A stretch of DNA of 64,000 bases from Aradus depressus (Eukaryota; Arthropoda; Insecta; Hemiptera; Aradidae). A program made the translations under genes and the position numbers. Below, one piece after another: positions 8,200 to 21,300 of this stretch. Position 1 is the stretch's first letter, and each line of letters opens with the position of its first letter. The DNA lies in the NCBI GenBank assembly GCA_963662175.1, contig OY759214.1:5208001-5272000 (forward strand). The letters are read 5' to 3'. The notes under the pieces are model-generated. The model was not told the DNA's origin. It worked only from the letters and a program-made list of their open reading frames with translations, and made no database searches.

Positions 8200-8357
8200 A
8201 AATTAAAAGAGAGGGACAAGAAAGGGCTTACTCCTGGCTCTATAACGGAGAAGACTTCATTTTCTAAGTATTGTAGGCAAATTAAAAGAGAGGGACAAGA
8301 AAGGGCTTACTCCTGGCCCTATAACGGAGAAGACCCCATTTTCCAAGTCCTGTACGG
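8200..8357. repeat. 79-bp tandem duplication
   Basis: Two adjacent copies begin AAATTAAAAGAGAGGGACAA at 8200 and 8279; a third AAATTA at 8358 marks the same phase before similarity ends. Copies share CTTACTCCTGGC and TATAACGGAGAAGAC and differ at about ten positions, mostly in the last third. The period differs from the satellite monomer and the sequences are unrelated. Confidence 0.9.
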
Positions 8358-8404
8358 AAATTACCCGCTTACCATAGTTTAGGAATAGCTGGAACTTGGG
8401 TTAT

Positions 8405-8412
8405 TATAAATA
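8405..8412 (+). promoter_or_regulatory. TATA-like box upstream of candidate exon
   Basis: TATAAATA lies 63 bp before the ATG at 8475. The spacing would allow initiation about 30 bp downstream and a short 5' leader. In AT-rich DNA this motif occurs by chance, so it counts only in combination with the candidate exons. Confidence 0.2.
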
Positions 8413-8474
8413 ATTCAACACGTGTCCTACTTAAGCACTTTTCATTTAACATTTCATAATAAAATATTCGTATC

Positions 8475-8763
8475 ATGGAGAGTGATTGGGGTTTGGGAGT
8501 TGAGCCTCCAGCTTCATCGGGTGATTTGACGTAAAAACAATGGTTTCCTTATCTATGAACTCTTGAATCCACTTGCAAAATTATTTTTTTCCAGCAGGCA
8601 ACGCCTCTCCAGTGTACATTTATGGAGAATTATTGTGACAATAGCACTGGGAACTATAATATATATATTTTTTAAATATTTAATTGTAATTCAATGACTT
8701 TTTTCAGATCATGCCGAGGGTTTGGCTTACCTCAATCTCTTCCTGGACGTAAAACACCGCTTT
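8475..8763 (+). CDS. Candidate 5' exons of an unidentified gene (three short exons)
   Basis: An ATG in context ATCATGG (8475) opens a frame reading MESDWGLGVEPPASS up to a possible donor G|GTGATT at 8520/8521. A T-rich tract and CCAG precede a second open segment (8595-8634) ending at a possible donor ATT|GTGACA. A second tract, ACTTTTTTCAG (to 8707), precedes a third segment (8708-8763) ending TTT|GTGAGT, a good donor. Joined in that order the phases agree (46, 40 and 56 nt) and no stop interrupts; the third segment reads SCRGFGLPQSLPGRKTPL after its first codon. The gene would then continue to the right, across the satellite. Weak points: the first two donors are poor, an alternative first donor (GAC|GTAAAA, 8531) opens a different frame in the second segment, the protein matches no family I recognise, and three short open segments can arise by chance. 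Confidence 0.25.
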
Positions 8764-8848
8764 GTGAGTTATTTTTACTCAATAAAATATTACGGTGCTC
8801 ATAAATTAACGAGGGGTCAGTAAAAAAAATTCCCTAAACATTCTATTT
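8764..8848. other. Short spacer leading into the satellite
   Basis: About 85 bp, AT-rich, with no feature seen other than the candidate donor at its left edge. The satellite begins at its right edge with GAAACGTACATGG, a monomer joint lacking a few bases compared with the usual GAAACGTTTAGTCATGG. Confidence 0.5.
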
Positions 8849-11800
8849 GAAACGTACATGGTCATTCCTTTTTCATTCTCCTTCAATCGCACTTCGGTTT
8901 ACTCATTATTTGACGTGGTGAGATTGTGAGATGTGGTATGAGAAACGTTTAGTCATGGTCATTCCTTTTTTAGTCTCCTTCAGTCGCACTTCGGTTTACT
9001 TGTTATTTGACGTGGTGAGATGTGGTATGAGAAACGTTTAGTCATGGTCATTCCTTTTTTAGTCTCCTTCAGTCGCACTTCGTTTTACTTATTATTTGAT
9101 GTGGTGAGATTGTGAGATGTGGTATGAGATACGTTTAGTCATGGTCATTCCTTTTTTAGTTTCCTTCAGTCGCACTTCGGTTTACTTATTATTTGACGTG
9201 GTGAGATGTGGTATGAGAAACGTTTAGTCATGGTCATTCCTTTTTTAGTCTCCTTCAGTCGCACTTCGTTTTACTTATTATTTGATGGGGTGAGATTGTG
9301 AGATGTGGTATGAGATACGTTTAGTCATGGTCATTCCTTTTTTAGTCTCCTTCAGACGCACTTCGTTTTACTTATTATTTGACGTGGTGAGATTGTAGGA
9401 TGTGGTATGAGATACGTTTAGTCATGGTCATTCCTTTTTCATTCTCCTTCAATCGCACTTCGGTTTACTTATTATTTGACGTGGTGAGATGTGGTATGAG
9501 AAACGTTTAGTCATGGTCATTCCTTTCTTAGTCTCCTTCAGTCGCACTTCGGTTTACTTATTATATGACGTGGTGAGATTGTGAGATGTGGTATGAGATA
9601 CGTTTAGTCATGGTCATTCCTTTTTTAGTCTCCTTCAGTCGCACTTCGTTTTACTTATTATTTGACGTGGTGAGATTGTAGGATGTGGTATGAGATACGT
9701 TTAGTCATGGTCATTCCTTTTTCATTCTCCTTCAATCGCACTTCGGTTTACTTATTATTTGACGTGGTGAGATGTGGTATGAGAAACGTTTAGTCATGGT
9801 CATTCCTTTCTTAGTCTCCTTCAGTCGCACTTCGGTTTACTTATTATATGACGTGGTGAGATTGTGAGATGTGGTATGAGATACGTTTAGTCATGGTCAT
9901 TCCTTTTTTAGTCTCCTTCAGTCGCACTTCGTTTTACTTATTATTTGACGTGGTGAGATTGTGAGATGTGGTATGAGAAACGTTTAGTCATGGTCATTCC
10001 TTTTTTAGTCTCCCTCAGTCGCACTTCGGTTTACTTCTTATTTGACGTGGTGAGATTGTGAGATGTGGTATGAGATACGTTTAGTCATGGTAATTCCTTT
10101 TTTAGTCTCCTTCAGTCGCACTTCGGTTTACTTATTATATGACGTGGTGAGATTGTGAGATGTGGTATGAGATACGTTTAGTCATGGTCATTCCTTTTTT
10201 AGTCTCCTTCAGTCGAACTTCTGTTTACTTGTTATTTGACGTGGTGAGATGTGGTATGAGAAACGTTTAGCCATGGTCATTCCTTTTTTAGTCTCCTTCA
10301 GTCGCACTTCTGTTTTCTTGTTATTTGACGTGGTGAGATGTGGTATGAGAAACGTTTAGCCATGGTCATTCCTTTTTTAGTCTCCTTCAGTCGCACTTCG
10401 GTTTACTTATTATTTGTACGTGGTGAGATTGTGAGATGTGGTATGAGATACGTTTAGTCATGGTCATTCCTTTTTCAGTCTCCTTCAGTCGCACTTCGTT
10501 TTAATTTTTATTTGACGTGGTGAGATTGTGAGATGTGGTATGAGATACGTTTAGTCATGGTCATTCCTTTTTTAGTCTCCTTCAGTCGCACTTCGGTTTA
10601 CTTATTATTTGACGTGGTGAGATTGTGAGATGTGGTATGAGATACGTTTAGTCATGCTCATTCCTTTTTTAGTCTCCTTCAGTCGCAATCGTTTTACTTA
10701 TTATTTGACGTGGTGAGATTGTGAGATGTGGTATGAGATACGTTTAGTCATGGTCATTCCTTTTTTAGTCTCCTTCAGTCGAACTTCTGTTTACTTGTTA
10801 TTTGACGTGGTGAGATGTGGTATGAGAAACGTTTAGCCATGGTCATTCCTTTTTTAGTCTCCTTCAGTCGCACTTCGTTTTAATTTTTATTTGACGTGGT
10901 GAGATTGTGAGATGTGGTATGAGATACGTTTAGTCATGGTCATTCCTTTTTTAGTCTCCTTCAGTCGCACTTCGTTTTACTTATTATTTGACGTGGTGAG
11001 AATTTGAGATGTGGTATGAGATACGTTTAGTCATGGTCATTCCTTTTTTAGTCTCCTTCAGTCGCACTTCTGTTTACTTGTTATTTGACGTGGTGAGATG
11101 TGGTATGAGAAACGTTTAGCCATGGTCATTCCTTTTTTAGTCTCCTTCAGTCGCACTTCGGTTTACTTATTATTTGTACGTGGTGAGATTGTGAGATGTG
11201 GTATGAGATACGTTTAGTCATGGTCATTCCTTTTTCAGTCTCCTTCAGTCGCACTTCGTTTTAATTTTTATTTGACGTGGTGAGATTGTGAGATGTGGTA
11301 TGAGATACGTTTAGTCATGGTCATTCCTTTTTTAGTCTCCTTCAGTCGCACTTCGGTTTACTTATTATTTGACGTGGTGAGATTGTGAGATGTGGTATCA
11401 GATACGTTTAGTCATGGTCATTCCTTTGATAGTTTCCTTCAGTCGCACTTCTGTTTACTTAATATTTGACGTGGTGAGATAGTGAGATTTGGTATGAGAT
11501 ACGTTTAGTCATGGTCATTCCTTTTTTAGTCTCCTTCAGTCGCACTTCGGTTTACTTGTTATTTGACGTGGTGAGATGTGGTATGAGAAACGTTTAGTCA
11601 TGGTCATTCCTTTTTTAGTCTCCTTCAGACGCACTTCGTTTTACTTATTATTTGACGTGGTGAGATTGTGAGATGTGGTATGAGATACGTTTAGTCATGG
11701 TCATTCCTTTTTTAGTTTCCTTCAGTCGCACTTCGGTTTACTTATTATTTGATGTGGTGAGATTGTGAGGTGTGGTATGAGATACATTTAGTCATGGTCA

Positions 11801-14800
11801 TTCCTTTTTCATTTTCCTTCAATCGCACATCGGTTTACTTATTATTTGACGTGGTGAGATTGTAAGATGTGGTATGAGAAACGTTTAGTCATGGTCATTC
11901 CTTTTTTAGTCTCCTTCAGTCGCACTTCGGTTTACTTATTATTTGACGTGGTGAGATTGTGAGATGTGGTATGAGATACGTTTAGTCATGGTCATTCCTT
12001 TTTTAGTCTCCTTCAGTCGCACTTCGGTTTACTTGTTATTTGACGTGGTGAGATGTGGTATGAGAAACGTTTAGTCATGGTCATTCCTTTTTTAGTCTCC
12101 TTCAGTCGCACTTCGGTTTACTTGTTATTTGACGTGGTGAGATGTGGTATGAGAAACGTTTAGTCATGGTCATTCCTTTTTTAGTCTCCTTCAGACGCAC
12201 TTCGTTTTACTTATTATTTGACGTGGTGAAATTGTGAGATGTGGTATGAGATACGTTTAGTCATGGTCATTCCTTTTTTAGTTTCCTTCAGTCGCACTTC
12301 GGTTTACTTATTATTTGACGTGGTGAGATTGTGAGATGTGGTATGAGATACATTTAGTCATGGTCATTCCTTTTTCATTTTCCTTCAATCGCACATCGGT
12401 TTACTTATTATTTGACGTGGTGAGATTGTAAGATGTGATATGAGAAACGTTTAGTCATGGTCATTCCTTTTTTAGTCTCCTTCAGTCGCACTTCGGTTAA
12501 CTTATTTTTTGACGTGGTGAGATTGTGAGATGTGGTATGAGATAGGTTTAGTCGTGGTCATTCCTTTTTCATTCTCCTTCAATCGCTCTTCGGTTTACTT
12601 ATTATTTGACGTGGTGAAATTGTGAGATGTGGTATGAGAAACGTTTAGTCTTGGTCATTCCTTTTTTAGTCTCCTTCAGTCGCACTTCGGTTTACTTGTT
12701 ATTTGACGTGGTGAGATGTGGTATGAGATACGTTTAGTCATGGTCATTCCTTTTTTAGTCTCCTTCAGTCGCACTTCTGTTTACTTGTTATTTGACGTGG
12801 TGAGATGTGGTATGAGAAACGTTTAGCCATGGTCATTCCTTTTTTAGTATCCTTCAGTCGCACTTCGGTTTTATTATTATTTGTACGTGGTGAGATTGTG
12901 AGATGTGGTATGAGATACGTTTAGTCATGGTCATTCCTTTTTTAGTTTCCTTCAGTCGCACTTCGGTTTACTTATTATTTGACGTGGTGAGATTGTGAGA
13001 TGTGGTATGAGATACATTTAGTCATGGTCATTCCTTTTTCATTTTCCTTCAATCGCACATCGGTTTACTTATTATTTGACGTGGTGAGATTGTAAGATGT
13101 GGTATGAGAAACGTTTAGTCATGGTCATTCCTTTTTTAGTCTCCTTCAGTCGCACTTCGGTTTACTTGTTATTTGACGTGGTGAGATGTGGTATGAGAAA
13201 CGTTTAGTCATGGTCATTCCTTTTTTAGTCTCCTTCAGTCGCACTTCGGTTTACTTATTATTCGACGTGGTGAAATTGTGAGATGTGGTATGAGAAACGT
13301 TTAGTCTTGGTCATTCCTTTTTTAGTCTCCTTCAGTCGCACTTCGGTTTACTTGTTATTTGACGTGGTGAGATGTGGTATGAGATACGTTTAGTCATGGT
13401 CATTCCTTTTTTAGTCTCCTTCAGTCGCACTTCTGTTTACTTGTTATTTGACGTGGTGAGATGTGGTATGAGAAACGTTTAGCCATGGTCATTCCTTTTT
13501 TAGTATCCTTCAGTCGCACTTCGGTTTTATTATTATTTGTACGTGGTGAGATTGTGAGATGTGGTATGAGATACGTTTAGTCATGGTCATTCCTTTTTTA
13601 GTCTCCTTCAGTCGCACTTCGGTTTACTTATTATTTGACGTGGTGAGATTGTGAGATGTGGTATCAGATACATTTAGTCATGGTCATTCCTTTGATAGTT
13701 TCCTTCAGTCGCACTTCTGTTTACTTAATATTTGACGTGGTGAGATTGTGAGATGTGGTATGAGATACGTTTAGTCATGGTCATTCCTTTTTTAGTCTCC
13801 TTCAGTCGCACTTCGGTTTACTTGTTATTTGACGTGGTGAGATGTGGTATGAGAAACGTTTAGTCATGGTCATTCCTTTTTTAGTCTTCTTCAGACGCAC
13901 TTCGTTTTACTTATTATTTGACGTGGTGAGATTGTGAGATGTGGTATGAGATACGTTTAGTCATGGTCATTCCTTTTTTAGTTTCCTTCAGTCGGAGTTC
14001 GGTTTACTTATTATTTGACGTGGTGAGATTGTGTGATGTGGTATGAGATACATTTAGTCATGGGCATTCCTTTTTCATTTTCCTTCAATCGCACATCGGT
14101 TTACTTATTATTTGACGTGGTGAGATTGTAAGATGTGGTATGAGAAACGTTTAGTAATGGTCATTCCTTTTTTAGTCTCCTTCAGTCGCACTTCGGTTTA
14201 CTTATTATTTGACGTGGTGAAATTGTGAGATGTGGTATGAGAAACGTTTAGTCATGGTCATTCCTTTTTTAGTCTCCTTCAGTCGCACTTCGGTTTACTT
14301 GTTATTTGACGTGGTGAGATGTGGTATGAGAAACGTTTAGTCATGGTCATTCCTTTTTTAGTCTTCTTCAGTCGCACTTCGTTTTACTTATTATTTGACG
14401 TGGTGAGATTGTGAGATGTGGTATGAGATACGTTTAGTCATGGTCATTTCTTTTTTAGTTTCCTTCAGTCGCACTTCGGTTTACTTATTATTTGACGTGG
14501 TGAGATTGTGAGATGTGGTATGAGAAACGTTTAGTCATGGTCATTTCTTTTTCATTTTCCTTCAATCGCACTTCGGTCTACTTATTATTTGACGTGGTGA
14601 GATTGTGAGATGTGGTATGAGATACGTTTAGTCATGGTCATTCCTTTTTTAGTCTCCTTCAGTCGCACTTCGGTTTACTTGTTATTTGACGTAGTGAGAT
14701 TGTGAGATGTGGTATGAGATACGTTTAGTCATGGTCATTCCTTTTTTAGTCTCTTTCAGTCGCACTTCGGTTTACTTGTTATTTGACGTGGTGAGATGTG

Positions 14801-16144
14801 GTATGATAAACGTTTAGTCATGGTCATTCTTTTTTTAGTCTCATTCCGTCGCACTTCGGTTTACTTATTATTTGTACGTGGTGAGATTGTGAGATGTGGT
14901 ATGAGAAACGTTTAGTCATGGTCATTCCTTTTTTAGTCTTCTTCAGTCGCACTTCTGTGTACGTGTTATTTGACGTGGTGAGATGTGGTATGAGAAACGT
15001 TTAGTCATGGTCATTGCTTTTTTAGTCTCCTTCAGTCGCACTTCGGTTTACTTATTATTTGACGTGGTGAGATTGTGAGATGTGGTATGAGAAACGTTTA
15101 GTCATGGTCATTTCTTATTCATTCTCCTTCAATCGCACTTCGGTTTACTTATTTATTGACGTGGTGAGATTGTGAGATGTGGTATGAGATACGTTTAGTC
15201 ATGGTCATTCCTTTTTTAGTCTCCTTCAGTCGCACTTCGTTTTACATATTATTTGACGTGGTGAGATTGTGAGATGTGGTATGAGATACGTTTAGTCATG
15301 ATCATTTCTTTTTTAGTTTCCTTCAGTCGCACTTCGGTTTACTTATTATTTGACGTGGTGAGATTGTGAGATGTGGTATGAGATACGTTTAGTCATGGTC
15401 ATTCCTTTTTTAGTCTCCTTCAGTCGCACTTCGGTTAACTTATTTTTTGACGTGGTGAGATTGTGAGATGTGGTATGAGATAGGTTTAGTCGTGGTCATT
15501 CCTTTTTCATTCTCCTTCAATCGCTCTTCGGTTTACTTATTATTTGACGTGGTGAGATTGTAAGATGTGGTATGAGATACGTTTAGTCATGGTCATTCCT
15601 TTTTCATTCTCCTTCAATCGCTCTTCGGTTTACTTATTATTTAAAGTGGTGAGATTGTAAGATGTGGTATGAGATACGTTTAGTCATGGTCATTCCTTTT
15701 TCATTCTCCTTCAATCGCTCTTCGGTTTACTTATTATTTGACGTGGTGAGATTGTAAGATGTGGTATGAGAAACGTTTAGTCATGGTCATTCCTTTTTCA
15801 TTCTCCTTCAATCGCTCTTCGGTTTACTTATTATTTGACGTGGTGAGATTGTGGGATGTGGTATGAGAAACGTTTAGTCATGGTCATTTCTTTTTCATTC
15901 TCCATCAATCGCACTTCGGTCTACTTATTATTTGACATGGTGAGATTGTGAGATGTGGTATGAGATACGTTTGGTCATGGTCATTCCTTTTTTAGTCTCC
16001 TTCAGTCGCACTTCGGTTTACTTGTTATTTGACGTGGTGAGATTGTGAGATGTGGTATGAGATACGTTTAGTCATGGTCATTCCTTTTTTAGTCTCCTTC
16101 AGTCGCACTTCGGTTTACTTGTTATTTGACGTGGTGAGATGTGG

Positions 16145-18300
16145 TATGATAAACGTTTAGTCATGGTCATTCTTTTTTTAGTCTCCTTCAGTCGCACTTC
16201 GGTTTACTTATTATTTGACGTGGTGAAATTGTGAGATGTGGTATGAGAAACGTTTAGTCATGGTCATTCCTTTTTTAGTCTCCTTCAGTCGCACTTCGGT
16301 TTACTTGTTATTTGACGTGGTGAGATGTGGTATGAGAAACGTTTAGTCATGGTCATTCCTTTTTTAGTCTTCTTCAGTCGCACTTCTGTTTACGTGTTAT
16401 TTGACGTGGTGAGATGTGGTATGAGAAACGTTTAGTCATGGTCATTGCTTTTTTAGTCTCCTTCAGTCGCACTTCGGTTTACTTATTATTTGACGTGGTG
16501 AGATTGTGAGATGTGGTATGAGAAACGTTTAGTCATGGTCATTCCTTTTTTAGTCTCCTTCAGTCGCACTTCGGTTTACTTATTATTTGACGTGGTGAGA
16601 TTGTGAGATGTGGTATGAGAAACGTTTAGTCATGGTCATTTCTTTTTCATTTTCCTTCAATCGCACATCGGTTTACTTATTATTTGACGTGGTGAGATTG
16701 TAAGATGTGGTATGAGAAACGTTTAGTCATGGTCATTCCTTTTTTAGTCTCCTTCAGTCGCACTTCGGTTTACTTATTGTTTGACGTGGTGAGATTGTGA
16801 GATGTGGTATGAGATACGTTTAGTCATGGTCATTCCTTTTTTAGTCTCCTTCAGTCGCACTTCGGTTTACTTGTTATTTGACGTGGTGAGATGTGGTATG
16901 ATAAACGTTTAGTCATGGTCATTCTTTTTTTAGTCTCCTTCAGTCGCACTTCGGTTTACTTATTATTTGACGTGGTGAAATTGTGAGATGTGGTATGAGA
17001 AACGTTTAGTCATGGTCATTCCTTTTTTAGTCTCCTTCAGTCGCACTTCGGTTTACTTGTTATTTGACGTGGTGAGATGTGGTATGAGAAACGTTTAGTC
17101 ATGGTCATTCCTTTTTTAGTCTTCTTCAGTCGTACTTCTGTTTACGTGTTATTTGACGTGGTGAGATGTGGTATGAGAAACGTTTAGTCATGGTCATTGC
17201 TTTTTTAGTCTCCTTCAGTCGCACTTCGGTTTACTTATTATTTGACGTGGTGAGATTGTGAGATGTGGTATGAGAAACGTTTAGTCATGGTCATTCCTTT
17301 TTTAGTCTCCTTCAGTCGCACTTCGGTTTACTTATTATTTGACGTGGTGAGATTGTGAGATGTGGTATGAGAAACGTTTAGTCATGGTCATTTCTTTTTC
17401 ATTTTCCTTCAATCGCACATCGGTTTACTTATTATTTGACGTGGTGAGATTGTAAGATGTGGTATGAGAAACGTTTAGTCATGGTCATTCCTTTTTTAGT
17501 CTCCTTCAGTCGCACTTCGGTTTACTTATTGTTTGACGTGGTGAGATTGTGAGATGTGGTATGAGATACGTTTAGTCATGGTCATTCCTTTTTTAGTCTC
17601 CTACAATCGCACTTCGGTTTACTTGTTATTTGAAGTGGTGAGATGTGGTATGAGAAACGTATAGTCATGGTCATTCCTTTTTTAGTCTCCTTCAGTCGCA
17701 CTTCGGTTTACTTATAATTTGACGTGGTGAAATTGTGAGATGTGGTATGAGAAACGTTTAGTCATGGTCATTCCTTTTTTAGTCTCCTTCAGTCGCACTT
17801 CGGTTTACTTGTTATTTGACGTGGTGAGATGTGGTATGAGAAACGTTTAGTCATGGTCATTCCTTTTTTAGTCTTCTTCAGTCGCACTTCTGTTTACGTG
17901 TTATTTGACGTGGTGAGATGTGGTATGAGAAACGTTTAGTCATGGTCATTCTTTTTTTAGTCTCCTTCCGTCGCACTTCGGTTTACTTATTATTTGTACG
18001 TGGTGAGATTGTGAGATGTGGTATGAGATACGTTTAGTCATGGTCATTCCTTTTTTAGTCTTCTTCAGTCGCACTTCTGTTTACGTGTTATTTGACGTGG
18101 TGAGATGTGGTATGAGAAACGTTTAGTCATGGTCATTGCTTTTTTAGTCTCCTTCAGTCGCACTTCGGTTTACTTATTATTTGACGTGGTGAGATTGTGA
18201 GATGTGGTATGAGAAACGTTTAGTCATGGTCATTCCTTTTTTAGTCTCCTTCAGTCGCACTTCGGTTTACTTATTATTTGACGTGGTGAGATTGTGAGAT
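16145..18300 (+). repeat. 752-bp higher-order repeat, two copies plus partial third
   Basis: The marker TATGATAAAC recurs at 16145 and 16897, and the variant TCTTCAGTCG following GTCT at 16371, 17123 and 17875, each 752 bp apart. 752 bp equals five 97-bp plus three 89-bp monomers. Copies one and two share the later variant GGTCATTGCTTTTTTAG; the third departs from the pattern after about 17950. The right boundary is approximate. Confidence 0.85.
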
Positions 18301-21300
18301 GTGGTATGAGAAACGTTTAGTCATGGTCATTCCTTTTTTGGTCTCCTTCAGACGCACTTCCTTTTACCTATTATTTGACGTGGTGAGATTGTGAGATGTG
18401 GTATGAGATACGTTTAGTCATGGTCATTTCTTTTTCATTCTCCTTCAATCGCACTTCGGTTTACTTATTATTTGACGTGGTGAGATTGTGAGATGTGGTA
18501 TGAGATACGTTTAGTCATGGTCATTCCTTTTTTAGTTTCCTTCAGTCGCACTTCGGTTTACTTATTATTTGACGTGGTGAGATTGTGAGATGTGGTATGA
18601 GATACATTTAGTCATGGTCATTCCTTTTTCATTTTCCTTCAATCGCACATCGGTTTACTTATTATTTGACGTGGTGAGATTGTAAGATGTGGTATGAGAA
18701 ACGTTTAGTCATGGTCATTCCTTTTTTAGTCTCCTTCAGTCGCACTTCGGTTTACTTATTGTTTGACGTGGTGAGATTGTGAGATGTGGTATGAGATACG
18801 TTTAGTCATGGTCATTCCTTTTTTAGTCTCCTACAATCGCACTTCGGTTTACTTGTTATTTGAAGTGGTGAGATGTGGTATGAGAAACGTTTAGTCATGG
18901 TCATTCCTTTTTTAGTCTCCTTCAGTCGCACTTCGGTTTACTTATAATTTGACGTGGTGAAATTGTGAGATGTGGTATGAGAAACGTTTAGTCATGGTCA
19001 TTCCTTTTTTAGTCTTCTTCAGTCGCACTTCTGTTTACGTGTTATTTGACGTGGTGAGATGTGGTATGAGAAACGTTTAGTCATGGTCATTCTTTTTTTA
19101 GTCTCCTTCCGTCGCACTTCGGTTTACTTATTATTTGTACGTGGTGAGATTGTGAGATGTGGTATGAGATACGTTTAGTCATGGTCATTCCTTTTTTAGT
19201 TTCCTTCAGTCGCACTTCGGTTTACTTATTATTTGACGTGCTGAGATTTTGAGATGTGGTATGAGATACATTTAGTCATGGTCATTCCTTTTTCATTTTC
19301 CTTCAATCGCACATCGGTTTACTTATTATTTGACATGGTGAGATTGTAAGATGTGGTATGAGAAACGTTTAGTCATGGTCATTCCTTTTTTAGTCTCCTT
19401 CAGTCGCACTTCGGTTTACTTGTTATTTGAATTGGTGAGATGTGGTATGAGAAACGTTTAGTCATGGTCATTCCTTTTTTAGTCTCCTTCAGTCGCACTT
19501 CGGTTTACTTATTATTTGACGTGGTGAAATTGTGAGATGTGGTATGAGAAACGTTTAGTCATGGTCATTCCTTTTTTAGTCTCCATCAGTCGCACTTCGG
19601 TTTACTTGTTATTTGACGTGGTGAGATGTGGTATGAGAAACGTTTAGTCATGGTCATTCCTTTTTTAGTCTTCTTCAGTCGCACTTCTGTTTACGTGTTA
19701 TTTGACGTGGTGAGATGTGGTATGAGAAACGTTTAGTCATGGTCATTGCTTTTTTAGTCTTCTTCAGTCGCACTTCGGTTTACTTATTATTTGACGTGGT
19801 AAGATTGTGAGATGTGGTATGAGAAACGTTTAGTCATGGTCATTCCTTTTTTAGTCTCCTTCATTCGCACATCGGTTTACTTATTATTTGACGTGGTGAG
19901 ATTGTGAGATGTGGTATGAGAAACGTTTAGTCATGGTCATTTCTTTTTCATTCTCCTTCAATCGCACTTCGGTTTACTTATTTATTGACGTGGTGAAATT
20001 GTGAGATGTGGTATGAGATACGTTTAGTCATGGTCATTTCTTTTTTAGTTTCCTTCAGTCGCACTTCGGTTTACTTATTATTTGACGTGGTGAGATTGTG
20101 AGATGTGGTATGAGATACGTTTAGTCATGGTCATTCCTTTTTTAGTCTCCTTCAGTCGCACATCGGTTAACTTATTTTTCGACGTGGTGAGATTGTGAGA
20201 TGTGGTATGAGATAGGTTTAGTCGTGGTCATTCCTTTTTCATTCTCCTTCAATCGCTCTTCGGTTTACTTATTATTTGACGTGGTGAGATTGTAAGATGT
20301 GGTATGAGAAACGTTTAGTCATGGTCATTCCTTTTTCATTCTCCTTCAATCGCTCTTCGGTTTACTTATTATTTGACGTGGTGAGATTGTGGGATGTGGT
20401 ATGAGAAACGTTTAGTCATGGTCATTTCTCTTTCATTCTCCATCAATCGCACTTCGGTCTACTTATTATTTGACGTGGTGAGATTGTGAGATGTGGTATG
20501 AGATACGTTTAGTCATGGTCATTCCTTTTTTAGTCTCCTTCAGTCGCACTTCGGTTTACTTGTTATTTGACGTGGTGAGATTGTGAGATGTGGTATGAGA
20601 TACGTTTAGTCATGGTCATTCCTTTTTTAGTCTCCTTCAGTCGCACTTCGGTTTACTTGTTATTTGACGTTGTGAGATGTGGTAGTATAAACGTTTAGTC
20701 ATGGTCATTCTTTTTTTAGTCTCCTTCCGTCGCACTTCGGTTTACTTATTATTTGTACGTGGTGAGATTGTGAGATGTGGTATGAGATACCTTTAGTCAT
20801 GGTCATTCCTTTTTTAGTTTCCTTCGGTCGCCCTTCGGTTTACTTATTATTTGACGTGGTGAGATTGTGAGATGTGGTATGAGATACATTTAGTCATGGT
20901 CATTCCTTTTTCATTTTCCTTCAATCGCTCTTCGGTTTACTTATTATTTGACGTGGTGAGATTGTGGGATGTGGTATGAGAAACGTTTAGTCATGGTCAT
21001 TTCTCTTTCATTCTCCATCAATCGCACTTCGGTCTACTTATTATTTGACGTGGTGAGATTGTGAGATGTGGTATGAGATACGTTTAGTCATGGTCATTCC
21101 TTTTTTAGTCTCCTTCAGTCGCACTTCGGTTTACTTGTTATTTGACGTGGTGAGATTGTGAGATGTGGTATGAGATACGTTTAGTCATGGTCATTCCTTT
21201 TTTAGTCTCCTTCAGTCGCACTTCGGTTTACTTGTTATTTGACGTGGTGAGATGTGGTAGTATAAACGTTTAGTCATGGTCATTCTTTTTTTAGTCTCCT

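Noticed and set aside
7711..8219. Short minus-strand open frames (62-69 codons)
   Set aside because: Length and composition fit chance in AT-rich DNA; two of them overlap in different frames and none shows a motif.
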